64,000 nucleotides of DNA from Terrimicrobium sacchariphilum (GCF_001613545.1 NZ_BDCO01000003.1:62001-126000); one strand, 5' to 3'; shown: positions 53,239 through 63,422, counted from the stretch's first letter. The notes: generated by a model from the letters alone, not told the origin. Program-made: numbers and translations.

Positions 53239-54087
53239 ATGCTCATCGACACCCACGCGCATCTCGATTATCCGGACTTCCAGCAGGACCTTGACGAGGT
53301 GCTGGCTCGTGCCGCAAACGAAGGGGTGACGCGGGTCATCACGATCGGCACTGGCCTGGATAGCAGTGCCCGGGCCATCGCGCTCGCGGAAAAGTATCCG
53401 CAGGTCTACGCTGTTGTCGGGGTGCATCCTACCAATGTCCTCGAGGAGGAAGCGGATTTCCTGCCCGCCCTCCGTGAGCTGGCCCGGCATCCCAAGGTGG
53501 CTGCCATCGGCGAGACGGGCCTCGATTACCATCATCTACCCAGCGAAACCTTGCAGACTTCTCCGGCTCTGGCGGCTCTCCAGGCGGAAAGTCCCGAGGA
53601 CGCCCAGGCTGCCGTGATGGATGGAGCGTATAAGTCGGCCCAGGCGGATGCTTTCCGCGCCCAGCTCGATCTCGCGGTGGAACTCGGGCTGAATGTCGTC
53701 ATCCATCAACGTGACGCATGGGACGATACGCTCGATCTTCTCAAGCCTTATACCGGCAAGGTGCGTGGAGTGTACCATTGCTTTGGCAATTTCCCCGACC
53801 AGGCCCGCCAGATTCTCGACCTCGGCCATCTCGTCTCTTTCACGGGTATCGTGACATTCAAGAACGCAGGGCTGGCGCGCGAATGCGCTGTCACGTTGCC
53901 ATTGGACAAATTCATGGTGGAGACGGATTGCCCCTACCTCGCGCCGGTGCCGTTTCGAGGGAAACGCTGCGAGCCTGCCCATACCCGCCTCGTTGCGGAA
54001 AAGATCGCCGCCGAGCGGGGGATTTCACTACAAGACCTCGCTTCTGCCACCACCCAGACAGCGGAAGGGTTTTTTCGCCTGAAATAG
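53239..54087 (+). CDS. TatD-family metal-dependent deoxyribonuclease
   Basis: 282 aa TIM-barrel hydrolase. Metal ligands by pattern: DTHAHLDYP at the N-terminus, GETGLDYH, NVVIHQRD and TDCPYLAP (family TDxPYL). A roughly 30-residue segment after GLDYHHLPSE is longer and more alanine-rich than in most TatD proteins. Members are 3'-exonucleases or D-aminoacyl-type hydrolases. Monocistronic, before the chemosensory operon. Confidence 0.9.
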   Translation: MLIDTHAHLDYPDFQQDLDEVLARAANEGVTRVITIGTGLDSSARAIALAEKYPQVYAVVGVHPTNVLEEEADFLPALRELARHPKVAAIGETGLDYHHLPSETLQTSPALAALQAESPEDAQAAVMDGAYKSAQADAFRAQLDLAVELGLNVVIHQRDAWDDTLDLLKPYTGKVRGVYHCFGNFPDQARQILDLGHLVSFTGIVTFKNAGLARECAVTLPLDKFMVETDCPYLAPVPFRGKRCEPAHTRLVAEKIAAERGISLQDLASATTQTAEGFFRLK

Positions 54088-54137
54088 ACTGCAACGTTGC
54101 GTCGATCTGGCGGAATCGTTAGGGTGGCCAGATAGCT

Positions 54138-55868
54138 ATGCGTTGGACTATCAGCCGCCAGATCGCTGCGGGTTATGCGATTTCCCTTCTCTTCGTCATC
54201 GCACTGGGCGGTACCGCGTATTGGACCTCTCATCAGATGCTCGACGCCTTTGACCAGCGGCGGAATGCGACGCAGATTATTCTCGCCTCGGATCAGGTTC
54301 TGAACCTGGTCCAGGATGCGGAAGGCGGGCAGCGCGGCTATTTGCTCACCGGGTCCGAGCCTTATCTGGAACCCTATCGGTCGGCGATATCCCGTCTTCC
54401 CTCCGCAGTAGATACCCTGAAGCTGCTGGTAGGAAAATCAGCTCTGGGGCAGGATGGGCTGGCGGAATTGCAGACAGCGGTAAATGACAAGCTTGCGGAG
54501 CTCGCCCATACGATCGACCTGAGGCGTGGCGCGCAGGGTGCCGCCGCCCTTGAGATTGTCAATCAGGGGGCGGGAAAGGAAGCAATGGATCGCATCCGAC
54601 AGCGGCTGGATGTCATCAAGCAGGCTCAGCTCAATGAACAGGGCGCCCGCAACGAGGAGGCGCAGAGCGCCGCCGCGTTCCTGCTCGATGTACTCGTCAT
54701 CGGCATTCCGGTCTCTGTGATTGTCATGATCTTCTCGGGCATCGTGACCTCGCGTCGCATTCTCCGACCCGTCGCGGAGATTACCGAGGCGGCTCGTTCG
54801 GTCTCGGAAGGGGATCTTGAGGTAAAGCTTCCCGAGAAGTCCAAGCTCGAGGAGATTCATGCCCTTACGCGTTCTTTCGGGAGCATGGTGTCGTCCCTGC
54901 GGCAATCGGCGAAACTGAGCGAGCGTCTTGCTTCCGGCGACCTGACGGTCGAGGTGAAGCCTCTCTCCGACAAGGACGTGGTCGGCAAATCGCAGGCCGA
55001 TATGGTGACCAAGCTTTCCGACCTGATCGAGCAGGTGCAGCGCTCGGGCGTGCAGGTCAACTCGTCCGCAGTGCAGATCGCGGCCGCGTCGAAGGAGCAA
55101 CAAAGCACTGCCAGCGAGATGGCATCCACGACCACCGAGATCAGCGCCACATCAAAGGAGATCAGCGTGACGGCGGCCGAGTTGCTGAAGGCTGCCGATA
55201 ATATGAATGAGGTGTGCCAGAGACTGGCGGGCCTCGCTGTTGATGGCAAAGAGGGGCTGCAACGAATGGATCAGGTCATGCGGCATATCATCGACGCCTC
55301 AGCCGCAATCACCGCGCGGTTTGGAGAAATGAATGATCGCGCCGGGACCATCAGTTCGGTCGTCACCACCATCACCAAGGTCGCCGACCAGACCAACCTC
55401 CTCTCGCTCAATGCCGCCATCGAGGCTGAGAAAGCGGGGGAATACGGACGCGGCTTTTCCGTGGTTGCCGCCGAGATCCGCCGGCTGGCCGATCAGACTG
55501 CGGCCTCTACACTCGACATTGAGCAGATGGTCAAGGAGATGCTCGCCTCGGTGTCTGCCGGCGTGATGGGGATGGACAAGTTTTCGGAGGAGGTGCGCCG
55601 CAATGCCCACGAGGTGACTGATGTCACCCGCCAGATCGATGGCATGATTGAGCAGGTCCAGTTGCTCGCGCCCGGCGTGGAATCTGTTTACGAGGGCATG
55701 CGCACCCAGACCCAGGGGTCGGCCCAGATCAGCGAGGCGCTCGTCCAGCTTGGTGATGCCGCGCGGCAGACGGCGGACGCCATCCGCGATTCCAACAGGG
55801 CAGTGGAGCAGCTCAACGAGGCGACCGGGGGGCTTCAAAAAGCCGTCTCCCGGTTCAAACTGCGGTAA
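54138..55868 (+). CDS. Methyl-accepting chemotaxis protein, WspA-like, with CHASE3 sensor
   Basis: 576 aa transmembrane chemoreceptor. TM1 (about 10-30), CHASE3-type periplasmic helical domain (LNLVQDAEGGQRGYLLTGSE signature), TM2 (about 183-204), HAMP (205-258) and signalling domain with hairpin tip DQTNLLSLNAAIEAEKAGEY. The EAEKAGEYGRGF variant, instead of the usual EAARAGE, is what I recall for WspA-like receptors. No C-terminal NWETF-type pentapeptide for CheR tethering. First gene of a seven-gene operon; the next starts 1 bp after its stop. Confidence 0.93.
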   Translation: MRWTISRQIAAGYAISLLFVIALGGTAYWTSHQMLDAFDQRRNATQIILASDQVLNLVQDAEGGQRGYLLTGSEPYLEPYRSAISRLPSAVDTLKLLVGKSALGQDGLAELQTAVNDKLAELAHTIDLRRGAQGAAALEIVNQGAGKEAMDRIRQRLDVIKQAQLNEQGARNEEAQSAAAFLLDVLVIGIPVSVIVMIFSGIVTSRRILRPVAEITEAARSVSEGDLEVKLPEKSKLEEIHALTRSFGSMVSSLRQSAKLSERLASGDLTVEVKPLSDKDVVGKSQADMVTKLSDLIEQVQRSGVQVNSSAVQIAAASKEQQSTASEMASTTTEISATSKEISVTAAELLKAADNMNEVCQRLAGLAVDGKEGLQRMDQVMRHIIDASAAITARFGEMNDRAGTISSVVTTITKVADQTNLLSLNAAIEAEKAGEYGRGFSVVAAEIRRLADQTAASTLDIEQMVKEMLASVSAGVMGMDKFSEEVRRNAHEVTDVTRQIDGMIEQVQLLAPGVESVYEGMRTQTQGSAQISEALVQLGDAARQTADAIRDSNRAVEQLNEATGGLQKAVSRFKLR

Positions 55869-55869
55869 T

Positions 55870-56325
55870 ATGCTCTACGTCGTTTGCCGCATCGGAGACG
55901 ACGCCTACGCCTTGCCGGCCACAGCGGTCGACAAGGTATTGCCGTATGCCGTCCTCAAGCCCCTGCCCGGCGCAGTACGGGGGCTCGTCGGCGTGCTGAA
56001 CTATCAGGGGCAGTCTGTTCCCGTGGTTGATCTCGGGCTGCTTTTTCAGGGAGTTTATACGCCGGAAGCCTTTGGCTCCCGCATCGTCCTGTGCCAGGTG
56101 CCGGGGCTTCGTTCCGGTCGGGTGGGAATCCTCGTTGGCTGCGTTGATGGAGTATCGGCTATTTCGGAGGACTCCTTCATTTCTCCGGGGGCAACGGCGG
56201 ATCCCTGCCTGGGAGAGGTTTCACCTGTGGGTGGTTCCTTCATCCAGCGAATTGAGCTTCCATCGGTATTGCCAGATAACGTCCTCGAAAGTCTCGACTG
56301 GTATGAGGCAGGGGAGGTGGCATGA
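55870..56325 (+). CDS. CheW-like coupling protein (WspB position)
   Basis: 151 aa SH3-like CheW domain (VVCRIGDDAYALPATAVDKV, GLVGVLNYQGQSVPVVDLG). Couples receptor to the CheA-type kinase. ATG 55870 follows the receptor stop directly; the frame open to 55648 is a shadow of the receptor. Overlaps cheR by 4 bp (ATGA). Confidence 0.9.
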   Translation: MLYVVCRIGDDAYALPATAVDKVLPYAVLKPLPGAVRGLVGVLNYQGQSVPVVDLGLLFQGVYTPEAFGSRIVLCQVPGLRSGRVGILVGCVDGVSAISEDSFISPGATADPCLGEVSPVGGSFIQRIELPSVLPDNVLESLDWYEAGEVA

Positions 56326-57500
56326 ACGTGATCGACCAGATCGCCGGGTTTGTGAACGAGCATGCCGGGTTTGAAACCTCCGGGACGGGCCGGCAGCAAT
56401 TGATCAAGGCTATTGAGCGTCGCACAGACCCAGGAAGTCCGCTGGAGGATTATCTGTTGAAGCTGAGATCCTCCCCTGCGGAACTTCGTTCTCTCCTGGA
56501 AGATTTCGTGGTGCCGGAGACGTTCTTCTTTCGCTACGAGGAATCCTTTCGCGCCTTGACGCAGTGGGCCCGCCAGCACAAGAAGCGTCCCCTGCGCATC
56601 CTGAGCGCGGCTTGCTCGACGGGAGAGGAGCCGTATTCTATTGCCTTTTCCCTCCTCGAGGCGGGATGGAAGCCCAGGGATTTCCATATCGAGGCGTTTG
56701 ACCTGAGCGAACCTGCGATCCAGACGGCACGTGCGGGCGTCTATCGGTCAAATTCCTTCCGCGGAGAGATCGGGCCTTGGCAGGAACGATTTTTCGAAAA
56801 TGCAGGTGAAGGTTGGAGAGTGCGTAGTCAATACCTTGATTTGATCGACTTTCGCCGCTCGAATCTCCTGCTCATGGAGGATGTGGCCTGCTGGGATGCG
56901 ATCTTTTGCCGCAATGTGATGATCTACTTCGATAATCCCAGCCGGCAGCGTGTATCCGATCTGCTTCATCGCGCGCTGTTGCCGGGTGGAATGCTTTTTC
57001 TCGGGCCCGCGGAGCCTGCGGCGATGTCGGTTTACGGGTGGCGGACGACCGGACTGGAAATGAGCTTCACTGTGCAGGCATCGACCGATCCGGCGATGGC
57101 ACCCTCGGTGATCAAGCCCAAGCCGATCACTCTTGCCCCTCGCCGCCGGGCCATCGGGTATTCTGCACCACGCTTCATGCCAGATGCGGCTCCGCCGGAG
57201 ATGACGGTCGAGGATGCGCGGAAGCTGGCCGACCAAGGCCGGGTCCAGGAGGCTCGGGATATGCTGCGTCGAGTGCTTGCGGTGAGACCGGACGACGCTG
57301 CAGGCAGGTTCCTCCTCGGGCTGATCGAGGAATCCCTGGGGAATATCGTCGAGGCCGAGGCCCAATACCGGCAGACGCTCTATCTGGAGCCTGCGCACCA
57401 GGAGGCGATGCACCATATGGCCTTGCTCCTGCGCAAGCAGGGTCGCACCGACGCTGCCGGGCGATTTGAACGCCGAGTCTCACGGAGGATGCCTTCGTGA
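56322..57500 (+). CDS. CheR-type methyltransferase with C-terminal TPR (WspC-like)
   Basis: 392 aa. N-terminal CheR domain, SAM-binding AACSTGEEPYSIAF (near residue 95 to 108), FCRNVMIYFDNPSRQ and MLFLGPAEPA, then a proline/basic linker and a TPR segment (about 295 to 385). The CheR-TPR fusion is the WspC layout. Methylates glutamates of the receptor to set its sensitivity. GTGA overlap with the next cheW. Confidence 0.92.
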   Translation: MNVIDQIAGFVNEHAGFETSGTGRQQLIKAIERRTDPGSPLEDYLLKLRSSPAELRSLLEDFVVPETFFFRYEESFRALTQWARQHKKRPLRILSAACSTGEEPYSIAFSLLEAGWKPRDFHIEAFDLSEPAIQTARAGVYRSNSFRGEIGPWQERFFENAGEGWRVRSQYLDLIDFRRSNLLLMEDVACWDAIFCRNVMIYFDNPSRQRVSDLLHRALLPGGMLFLGPAEPAAMSVYGWRTTGLEMSFTVQASTDPAMAPSVIKPKPITLAPRRRAIGYSAPRFMPDAAPPEMTVEDARKLADQGRVQEARDMLRRVLAVRPDDAAGRFLLGLIEESLGNIVEAEAQYRQTLYLEPAHQEAMHHMALLLRKQGRTDAAGRFERRVSRRMPS

Positions 57501-58042
57501 ACGGGCCGCGTCTGGTCCGTTCCCTTCCTGCGGATCTTCGCGTGGAGTGGGCTGCGGAGATCGCCCGGCCTCCTGTAGTCGAGGCGAGCCGTGAGGGAAG
57601 GCTGCGTCTCCTCGTGGCCCGGGTGGGAGGCGACTGGCTCGGCTTCCCGCCGGATTTGATCGCGTCGACTTTGCCGGTCGGTTCGATCCGGCGAATACCT
57701 CATCGAGTCTCGGGAAACATCGAGGGTCTCTTCAATGCCGATGGACGCGTCGTGGTATGTGTGAACCTTGAGCGTCTCCTTCAAACTTCCGCTGCGCTTT
57801 CCGAGGATGCGTCTGCCGCACGGATGTTGATCCTCCAGTGGCGGCATACGCAGGTCGCCGTGAGGGTGAGTTCCGCCTGGGGGTTGGAGGAGATTGACCT
57901 GTCAGCACTCCAGAAATTGCGTGAGGGCGCCAGCGCATCGCTGGCGGGAGTGAGCCGTGGTGTCGCCATTCATATCAATCAGCCAGTGGTGTGCCTTGAT
58001 GCAGAGCGTCTGGTTGCAAGCTTGCAGGAGGCGATCGAATGA
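57497..58042 (+). CDS. CheW-like coupling protein (WspD position)
   Basis: 181 aa, GTG start. CheW fold from about residue 38 (LLVARVGGDWLGFPPDLIAS, GLFNADGRVVVCVNLERLL) after a roughly 35-residue head. Second CheW of the operon, as in Wsp. Overlaps cheA by 4 bp (ATGA). Confidence 0.88.
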   Translation: MNGPRLVRSLPADLRVEWAAEIARPPVVEASREGRLRLLVARVGGDWLGFPPDLIASTLPVGSIRRIPHRVSGNIEGLFNADGRVVVCVNLERLLQTSAALSEDASAARMLILQWRHTQVAVRVSSAWGLEEIDLSALQKLREGASASLAGVSRGVAIHINQPVVCLDAERLVASLQEAIE

Positions 58043-60222
58043 AGGGCGATGACCTGAGCGGATATTCCATGGACGAGCTGTTCCGCGCGGAGGCGGAGCA
58101 GCAGTGCGCGATTCTGTCGGACACTCTTCTCCGATTGGAAAAAGCCAGCGATGTGGCGCCTCTTCTCGAGATTCTCATGCGAGCAGCGCATTCGCTGAAA
58201 GGTGCGGCTCGCATCGTGGGTAATGATGGCGCTGTACGGGTGGCCCATGCGATGGAGGATCTTTTCGTCAAGGCGCAGAAGGAAAACGTAGCGCCTGTGG
58301 CGCAAACGGTCGATGTGCTTCTGAGTGGAGTCGACCTTCTCCGCGACCTGAGCATCACTCCCGATCACGCCGAAAGCGCGTCCCGTATCGAGCGTTTCCT
58401 GGCCGAGTGTTCGGACTTGCGGCCGGCTCCGATTCCAGTCATGCCGGCGCCGGTTCCTGCCGCGGTGATGGAGCCCGTGCCTGCTCCGGAACCGGAGCAT
58501 GGAAAGAAAGATGTCCGCCTCGATGCTGAGCGCCTGGATAATCTGCTGGCTCTTGCGGGACAGGCTGTCGTCTCCGCCGCAGAGACCGGTGCGGGAGTGA
58601 CGGCGGTACGCGCCGCGTTACGTTCTCTGCAGACCGTACTGAGCGAGCTCCGCAACTCCGATCTGACACCGAGGCAGCGACAGTTGCTGCGGCAGGCGGG
58701 TGCATTGACTTCATCCTGCCAGTCTCTGGCAGCCGAGGAGAGCGAACGACGAGACCTGCATGATCGACGTCTGCTGCAACTCTGCGGCCGTATTTATCGG
58801 GAGACGCTCTCCTGCCGCATGCGCCCGTTTGGTGATGTCGCCGGGGCGTTGCGCCGCCTTGTCCGAGATCTGGCTCGCGACTTGGGCAAGGAGGTCGATC
58901 TGGTCATCCAGGGCGAAGATACCGAGGTGGATCGCGATATGATCGACCGCTTTGAGGGTGCGCTTTCCCATTTGATCCGCAATGCTCTCGACCATGGTCT
59001 GGAAACTCCCGCGGAGCGTCTCGCTGCCGGGAAGCCCCCGTGTGGAAGGCTGGAGATCACTGCTCATCATCATGCGGGATGGCTGAGTGTTTCCGTGGCC
59101 GATGATGGCCGTGGAATGAATGTCGAAACCATCCGCCAGACGGTCATTCGACGGGGGTTCTCCGCCGAGGAGCACGCCCGCCAGATGAGCGACCAGGAGC
59201 TTTCCGAGTTTCTCCTCCTGCCCGGTTTCTCGCTCAGTGAGCGCGTTACGGAAATTTCCGGGCGAGGAGTCGGGCTCGATGCCGTACGCTCGATGGCTTA
59301 CGAGGTTGGGGGATCGATCCGGCTGGGTCAAAGCGCAATGGGAGGCTTCCTTTGCGAGATCATTCTCCCCGTGGCGCTCTCCCTGCTCCGCGCCGTGGTG
59401 GTCGAGGTCTCGGGAGAGCGGTACGCCTTTCCGCTGGCGAGGATCGAGCGCATCGTGGAGGTCACTCGGGCCGATGTGCATCTCATCGGCGGCATTCAGC
59501 ATGCATTCCTCGAAGGGGAAAAGGTGGAGATATTCAGTGCGGCGCAAGTCCTGGAGGTGGGGGAGGGAGACGTTTCCAACGATGGAATCAACCTCGTGAT
59601 CATTCCCTCGGGGCAGGGCCGTATCGGTCTGGCAGTCGACCGCCTGCTTGGGATGAAGGAGTTGTCGTTGCAGCGTCTCGATGGACGGCTGGGCCGCACG
59701 CAGGATGTCAGCTCTGCCGCCTTGCTGGAGGACGGGGAAGTCGTCATCGTGCTAGACATCAATGATCTCTCCGTGACTGCCGCGAATTTCTCCGCCGCCT
59801 CCCAGCACCGTGCGATTTTCCCAGAGGACAAGACCGGCCCGGGTTACCGCATCCTCGTGGCAGACGACTCGCTCACGGTACGTGAGCTCGAGCGCAAGCT
59901 CCTCGTCAGCCAAGGCTATGAAGTCGATACTGCCGTGGATGGAGCGGATGCCTGGAATGCGCTACGCAGCGGGAAATACGATCTTCTCGTGACGGATATT
60001 GACATGCCCCGGCTCGATGGCATCGAGCTCGTAAAGCTCGTTCGCAACAATGCCCAGCTCCGCGACCTTCCTGTCATCGTCATGTCCTACAAGGAGCGGG
60101 ATGAGGATCGCGCCCGCGGCCTGGAAGCCGGAGCAGACTACTATCTGACGAAATCGAGTTATCAGGACGAGTCGATCCTGGGAGCGGTGCGCGAGTTGCT
60201 CGGGCAGCCGTCGGTGGCGTGA
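58039..60222 (+). CDS. Hybrid chemotaxis kinase CheA-REC (WspE-like)
   Basis: 727 aa. HPt with phospho-accepting His51 (AAHSLKGAARIVG), a proline-rich linker, dimerisation (about 150-270), HATPase with N-box LIRNALDHGLETPAERL and G-box ADDGRGM, CheW-like regulatory domain (about 445-580) and a C-terminal receiver (about 603-720) with Asp653 (LVTDIDMPR). CheA-REC fusion is characteristic of Wsp and other non-flagellar systems. No P2 CheY-binding domain is obvious. Confidence 0.94.
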   Translation: MKGDDLSGYSMDELFRAEAEQQCAILSDTLLRLEKASDVAPLLEILMRAAHSLKGAARIVGNDGAVRVAHAMEDLFVKAQKENVAPVAQTVDVLLSGVDLLRDLSITPDHAESASRIERFLAECSDLRPAPIPVMPAPVPAAVMEPVPAPEPEHGKKDVRLDAERLDNLLALAGQAVVSAAETGAGVTAVRAALRSLQTVLSELRNSDLTPRQRQLLRQAGALTSSCQSLAAEESERRDLHDRRLLQLCGRIYRETLSCRMRPFGDVAGALRRLVRDLARDLGKEVDLVIQGEDTEVDRDMIDRFEGALSHLIRNALDHGLETPAERLAAGKPPCGRLEITAHHHAGWLSVSVADDGRGMNVETIRQTVIRRGFSAEEHARQMSDQELSEFLLLPGFSLSERVTEISGRGVGLDAVRSMAYEVGGSIRLGQSAMGGFLCEIILPVALSLLRAVVVEVSGERYAFPLARIERIVEVTRADVHLIGGIQHAFLEGEKVEIFSAAQVLEVGEGDVSNDGINLVIIPSGQGRIGLAVDRLLGMKELSLQRLDGRLGRTQDVSSAALLEDGEVVIVLDINDLSVTAANFSAASQHRAIFPEDKTGPGYRILVADDSLTVRELERKLLVSQGYEVDTAVDGADAWNALRSGKYDLLVTDIDMPRLDGIELVKLVRNNAQLRDLPVIVMSYKERDEDRARGLEAGADYYLTKSSYQDESILGAVRELLGQPSVA

Positions 60223-61223
60223 TGAGAATCGCCATCGTCAATGATTCGCTCACCGCAGTCGCGCTGTTGAAAGAGGTGATCGCGGCCGAGGAGGGTTTTG
60301 CTGAGGCCTGGGTGGCGGTCGACGGTTCGGAAGCCGTTCAGAAATGCCGGGATGACGTGCCGGACATCATTCTTATGGATCTGGTCATGCCAGTGCTTGG
60401 CGGAGTCGAGGCCACCCGGCAGATCATGAGGGAGACGCCCTGTCCGATTCTGGTTGTTACGGGATCGGTCGAGGGAAATGTCTCCGCTGTCTTTGAAGCG
60501 ATGGGAGCAGGTGCTGTCGATGCAGTAACCACACCTGCATTCGGGTCCTCGGAGGCGCGGCGCATCCTGGTGGACAAGATCCGTTCGGTCGCTTCCATTG
60601 CGGCCCCTTCCGCGATTTTTCGAAAGGGCGGCTCCAGGACGCGAAAGGAGGGCGTTGCCGACGCCTGTGTGCTTATTGGCTCCTCCGCGGGAGGCCCCGC
60701 CGCCCTCATGACCATTCTCGAGCAGCTGCCTGCCTCACTGCGGGCTGCTGTGATCATAGTGCAACATATTGATGCGAGATTCGATGCCGAACTCGCCTCC
60801 TGGCTCGATGCGAAAACGCAGCTCCCCGTGCGTCTTGCTGAGGAAGGCGAGGAGCCGCCGCCGGGCGAGGTGGTGGTGTCCCGGGGTGGGCGGCACCTGA
60901 CTTTTAGCCATCGGCGTCTTCGCTATACCAGCGTCCCCGATCTCTCCTACCAGCCTTCGGTCGATGTGCTTTTCGAAAGCGCTGTGACGCAGGGAACGGC
61001 GCACCTCATGGGGGTCGTTCTCACCGGGATGGGGCGTGATGGCGCCCGGGGACTCATGTGCCTCCGTACAGCGGGCCACCTGACCATCGCCCAGGATGAG
61101 GCGACGGCCGCCATTTATGGAATGCCTCGCGCCGCCACAGAGAATGGGGCCGCCCGGGAAGTCCTGCCACTTGATCGTATCGCCAGCCGCATTGAAGCCT
61201 GGAGCAACTCGCCAATCCCATGA
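60222..61223 (+). CDS. cheB: Chemotaxis response regulator methylesterase CheB (WspF-like)
   Basis: 333 aa. Receiver with Asp53 (ILMDLVMP) and methylesterase domain with the Ser-His-Asp triad in [18 protein letters not shown] and [10 protein letters not shown]. Removes receptor methyl groups when phosphorylated. ATG overlaps the CheA stop (TGATG); a GTG one codon earlier also fits. Overlaps the final kinase gene by 4 bp. Confidence 0.94.
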   Translation: MRIAIVNDSLTAVALLKEVIAAEEGFAEAWVAVDGSEAVQKCRDDVPDIILMDLVMPVLGGVEATRQIMRETPCPILVVTGSVEGNVSAVFEAMGAGAVDAVTTPAFGSSEARRILVDKIRSVASIAAPSAIFRKGGSRTRKEGVADACVLIGSSAGGPAALMTILEQLPASLRAAVIIVQHIDARFDAELASWLDAKTQLPVRLAEEGEEPPPGEVVVSRGGRHLTFSHRRLRYTSVPDLSYQPSVDVLFESAVTQGTAHLMGVVLTGMGRDGARGLMCLRTAGHLTIAQDEATAAIYGMPRAATENGAAREVLPLDRIASRIEAWSNSPIP

Positions 61224-62926
61224 ACGAATTTATCAACCCTAGTCGCGCAATGGTCCTGCTCGTGGACGACCAGGCACTGGTCGGAGAATCTCTCCGCCGA
61301 GCCCTCGCCATAGAGGACGATATCGACTTCCATTTTTGCGCGGATGCAGCGTCCGCCCTGGATCAGGCGCGAAAGATCCGCCCGACCGTCATTCTGCAGG
61401 ATCTCGTGATGCCTGGAGTGAGTGGTCTCGATCTGGTGCGGCTTTATCGTGCCGATTCCACGCTCCGCCAGGTGCCGGTCATCGTCCTTTCGGTACGGGA
61501 GGAGCCGGAAACCAAGCGCGATGCCTTTGCCGCAGGAGCCAACGACTATCTCGTCAAACTCCCCGATCGTGTGGAACTGCTTGCTCGTGTGAGGTACCAT
61601 TCCTCCGCCTACCTGGCCCAGCTCGATCGCGATGAGGCCATGCATGCGTTGCGCGAGAGCCAGCGCGAATTGTTGGATTCCAATACCGCGCTCATCTCGC
61701 TCAACCAGAAGCTGGAGGTCGCGACGCGAGCCAAATCGGAGTTTCTGGCCATGATGAGCCACGAAATCCGTACTCCGCTCAATGGGGTGCTCGGATTTTC
61801 CGACTTGCTGGCCGAGACGACGCTGGATGAGGAGCAAAAGGGGTTCGTCGAAACGATCCGTTCCAGCGGACGGTCACTGCTTACCGTCATCAATGACGTG
61901 CTCGACTTTTCCAAGATCGAGGCCGGCAAGCTGACCATTGAAAACGTGGGCTTCAACATCGGGCAGTGTATCCGCGAGGCGAGCGAGCTTTTCGTTCCCA
62001 AGGCGCGGGACAATGGGACGACGCTCACCTGGGACGTCGCGCCGACTCTGCCCACTACTGCGGTAGGCGATTCCATGCGCCTGAGGCAGGTGATTTCGAA
62101 CCTGGTGTCGAATGCCGTGAAGTTTACCCGCTCGGGCAATATTCAGATCATTGCCTCCCTTGGTGATCCTCGCGAGATCACCAAAGCGACCGACCGGTTT
62201 TTTACCGGGCCGGGGGATGCGGCTTTCTTCCTGCGCGTGAGCGTGTCTGATAGCGGCATAGGCATTCCATCTGAGAAGATACCGTTGCTCTTCAAGAGCT
62301 TTGATCAACTGGACCCTTCGACGGCGCGCAAGTTCGGAGGCAGCGGTCTGGGGCTGACCATCTGTCGGCGGTTGTGCCAGCTCATGGGAGGCGACATCTG
62401 GGTTAATCCGGAGCGCGCCTCCGGGTCGGAATTTGTTTTCATGGTCAAGCTCGCCGCTGGTGGAGAGCTACCGCAGCGATCGGGTGGCAAGGTCACCGTG
62501 TCCTGCACGCCCGGAGTGGATGAGATCCTGGCCGGATCGCGGGTGCTCGTGGCGGAGGATAACAAGGTCAATGCCGCGCTCATCGCCACGCTGCTGCGCA
62601 AGTTTGGCATCGATGCCCGGTGCGTTTCCAATGGCGTCATGGCGTATGAGGCGGTTACCGAGACCGACGTCGATCTCGTGTTCATGGATATCCAGATGCC
62701 TGAGCTCGATGGTCTCGAGGCGACGGCTCGAATCCGCGAAAGTGAGAGAGAAAACAAGCGTAAACCCTGCTACATCATCGCGCTGACAGCCGAGGCTCTG
62801 CAAGGGGATGCCGAAAAGTGCATCCGGGCCGGGATGAATGATTATCTCGCCAAACCCATCCGCACGACGGACCTCGCTGCCGCGTTGGCGAAATATTGCA
62901 GCGCGCGCTCCCCGATGGCATCCTGA
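61220..62926 (+). CDS. Hybrid histidine kinase REC-HisKA-HATPase-REC, putative operon output
   Basis: 568 aa, cytoplasmic. Receiver 1 (about 10-130, Asp61 in ILQDLVMP, Lys113), coiled-coil linker, HisKA with His181 ([11 protein letters not shown]), HATPase ([15 protein letters not shown]), receiver 2 (about 440-560, Asp490 in [11 protein letters not shown]). It occupies the place of WspR, whose receiver is fused to GGDEF. Receiver 1 resembles a CheA target, so CheA may phosphorylate it and thereby switch kinase activity. Translationally coupled to cheB (ATGA). No DNA-binding or GGDEF domain. Confidence 0.93.
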   Translation: MNEFINPSRAMVLLVDDQALVGESLRRALAIEDDIDFHFCADAASALDQARKIRPTVILQDLVMPGVSGLDLVRLYRADSTLRQVPVIVLSVREEPETKRDAFAAGANDYLVKLPDRVELLARVRYHSSAYLAQLDRDEAMHALRESQRELLDSNTALISLNQKLEVATRAKSEFLAMMSHEIRTPLNGVLGFSDLLAETTLDEEQKGFVETIRSSGRSLLTVINDVLDFSKIEAGKLTIENVGFNIGQCIREASELFVPKARDNGTTLTWDVAPTLPTTAVGDSMRLRQVISNLVSNAVKFTRSGNIQIIASLGDPREITKATDRFFTGPGDAAFFLRVSVSDSGIGIPSEKIPLLFKSFDQLDPSTARKFGGSGLGLTICRRLCQLMGGDIWVNPERASGSEFVFMVKLAAGGELPQRSGGKVTVSCTPGVDEILAGSRVLVAEDNKVNAALIATLLRKFGIDARCVSNGVMAYEAVTETDVDLVFMDIQMPELDGLEATARIRESERENKRKPCYIIALTAEALQGDAEKCIRAGMNDYLAKPIRTTDLAAALAKYCSARSPMAS

Positions 62927-62930
62927 CGAC

Positions 62931-63422
62931 ATGCCCTCATTTGACGTAGTTTCCGAAGTTGACCGCATGGAGGTCAAAAACGCGGTTGATCAATCGCTGC
63001 GCGAGCTTTCCTCGCGGTTTGATTTCAAAGGCCTCACCACCTCGATCGAGATCGACGCCAAGACCGGCTCGATCCTGCTCAGTGTCGACGATGGAGCCCA
63101 GATGAAGGCTCTGCGCGAGATCGTGATCGGCAAGCTGGCCAAGCGCAATATCGACCTGCGCAACATCGAGCAGAAAGACCCCGACATCTCGCCGCTCGGC
63201 CACTCCCGGCAGGAGCTCGTGATCAAGCAGGGTCTCGACGGCGACAAGGCCAAGGAGATCAACAAGGCGATCAAGGCTCTCAATCTCAAGGTGCAAGCCT
63301 CATTGCAGGATCGCCAGATCCGCGTGACGGGCGGCAAGCGCGACGATCTCCAGAAGGTCATCGCCGCCTTGCGCGCTGGCGACTATGGCGTCGCCCTCGC
63401 CTTCAAGAATTTCCGCGATTGA
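62931..63422 (+). CDS. YajQ-family nucleotide-binding protein
   Basis: 163 aa from ATG 62931 (frame shadow upstream inside the kinase gene is rejected). MPSFDVVSEVDRMEVKNAVD and RFDFKG, then IRVTGGKRDDLQKVIAAL and FKNFRD are the YajQ signature. Family members bind c-di-GMP (a Xanthomonas YajQ homologue is a reported example) or other nucleotides. Its place 4 bp after the operon, which lacks a cyclase, is suggestive but not proof of a link. Confidence 0.92.
   Translation: MPSFDVVSEVDRMEVKNAVDQSLRELSSRFDFKGLTTSIEIDAKTGSILLSVDDGAQMKALREIVIGKLAKRNIDLRNIEQKDPDISPLGHSRQELVIKQGLDGDKAKEINKAIKALNLKVQASLQDRQIRVTGGKRDDLQKVIAALRAGDYGVALAFKNFRD

Noticed and set aside
54138-62926. Flagellar chemotaxis operon
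   Set aside because: No cheY, cheZ, cheD or flagellar genes; CheR-TPR, two CheW and CheA-REC point to a Wsp-type system.
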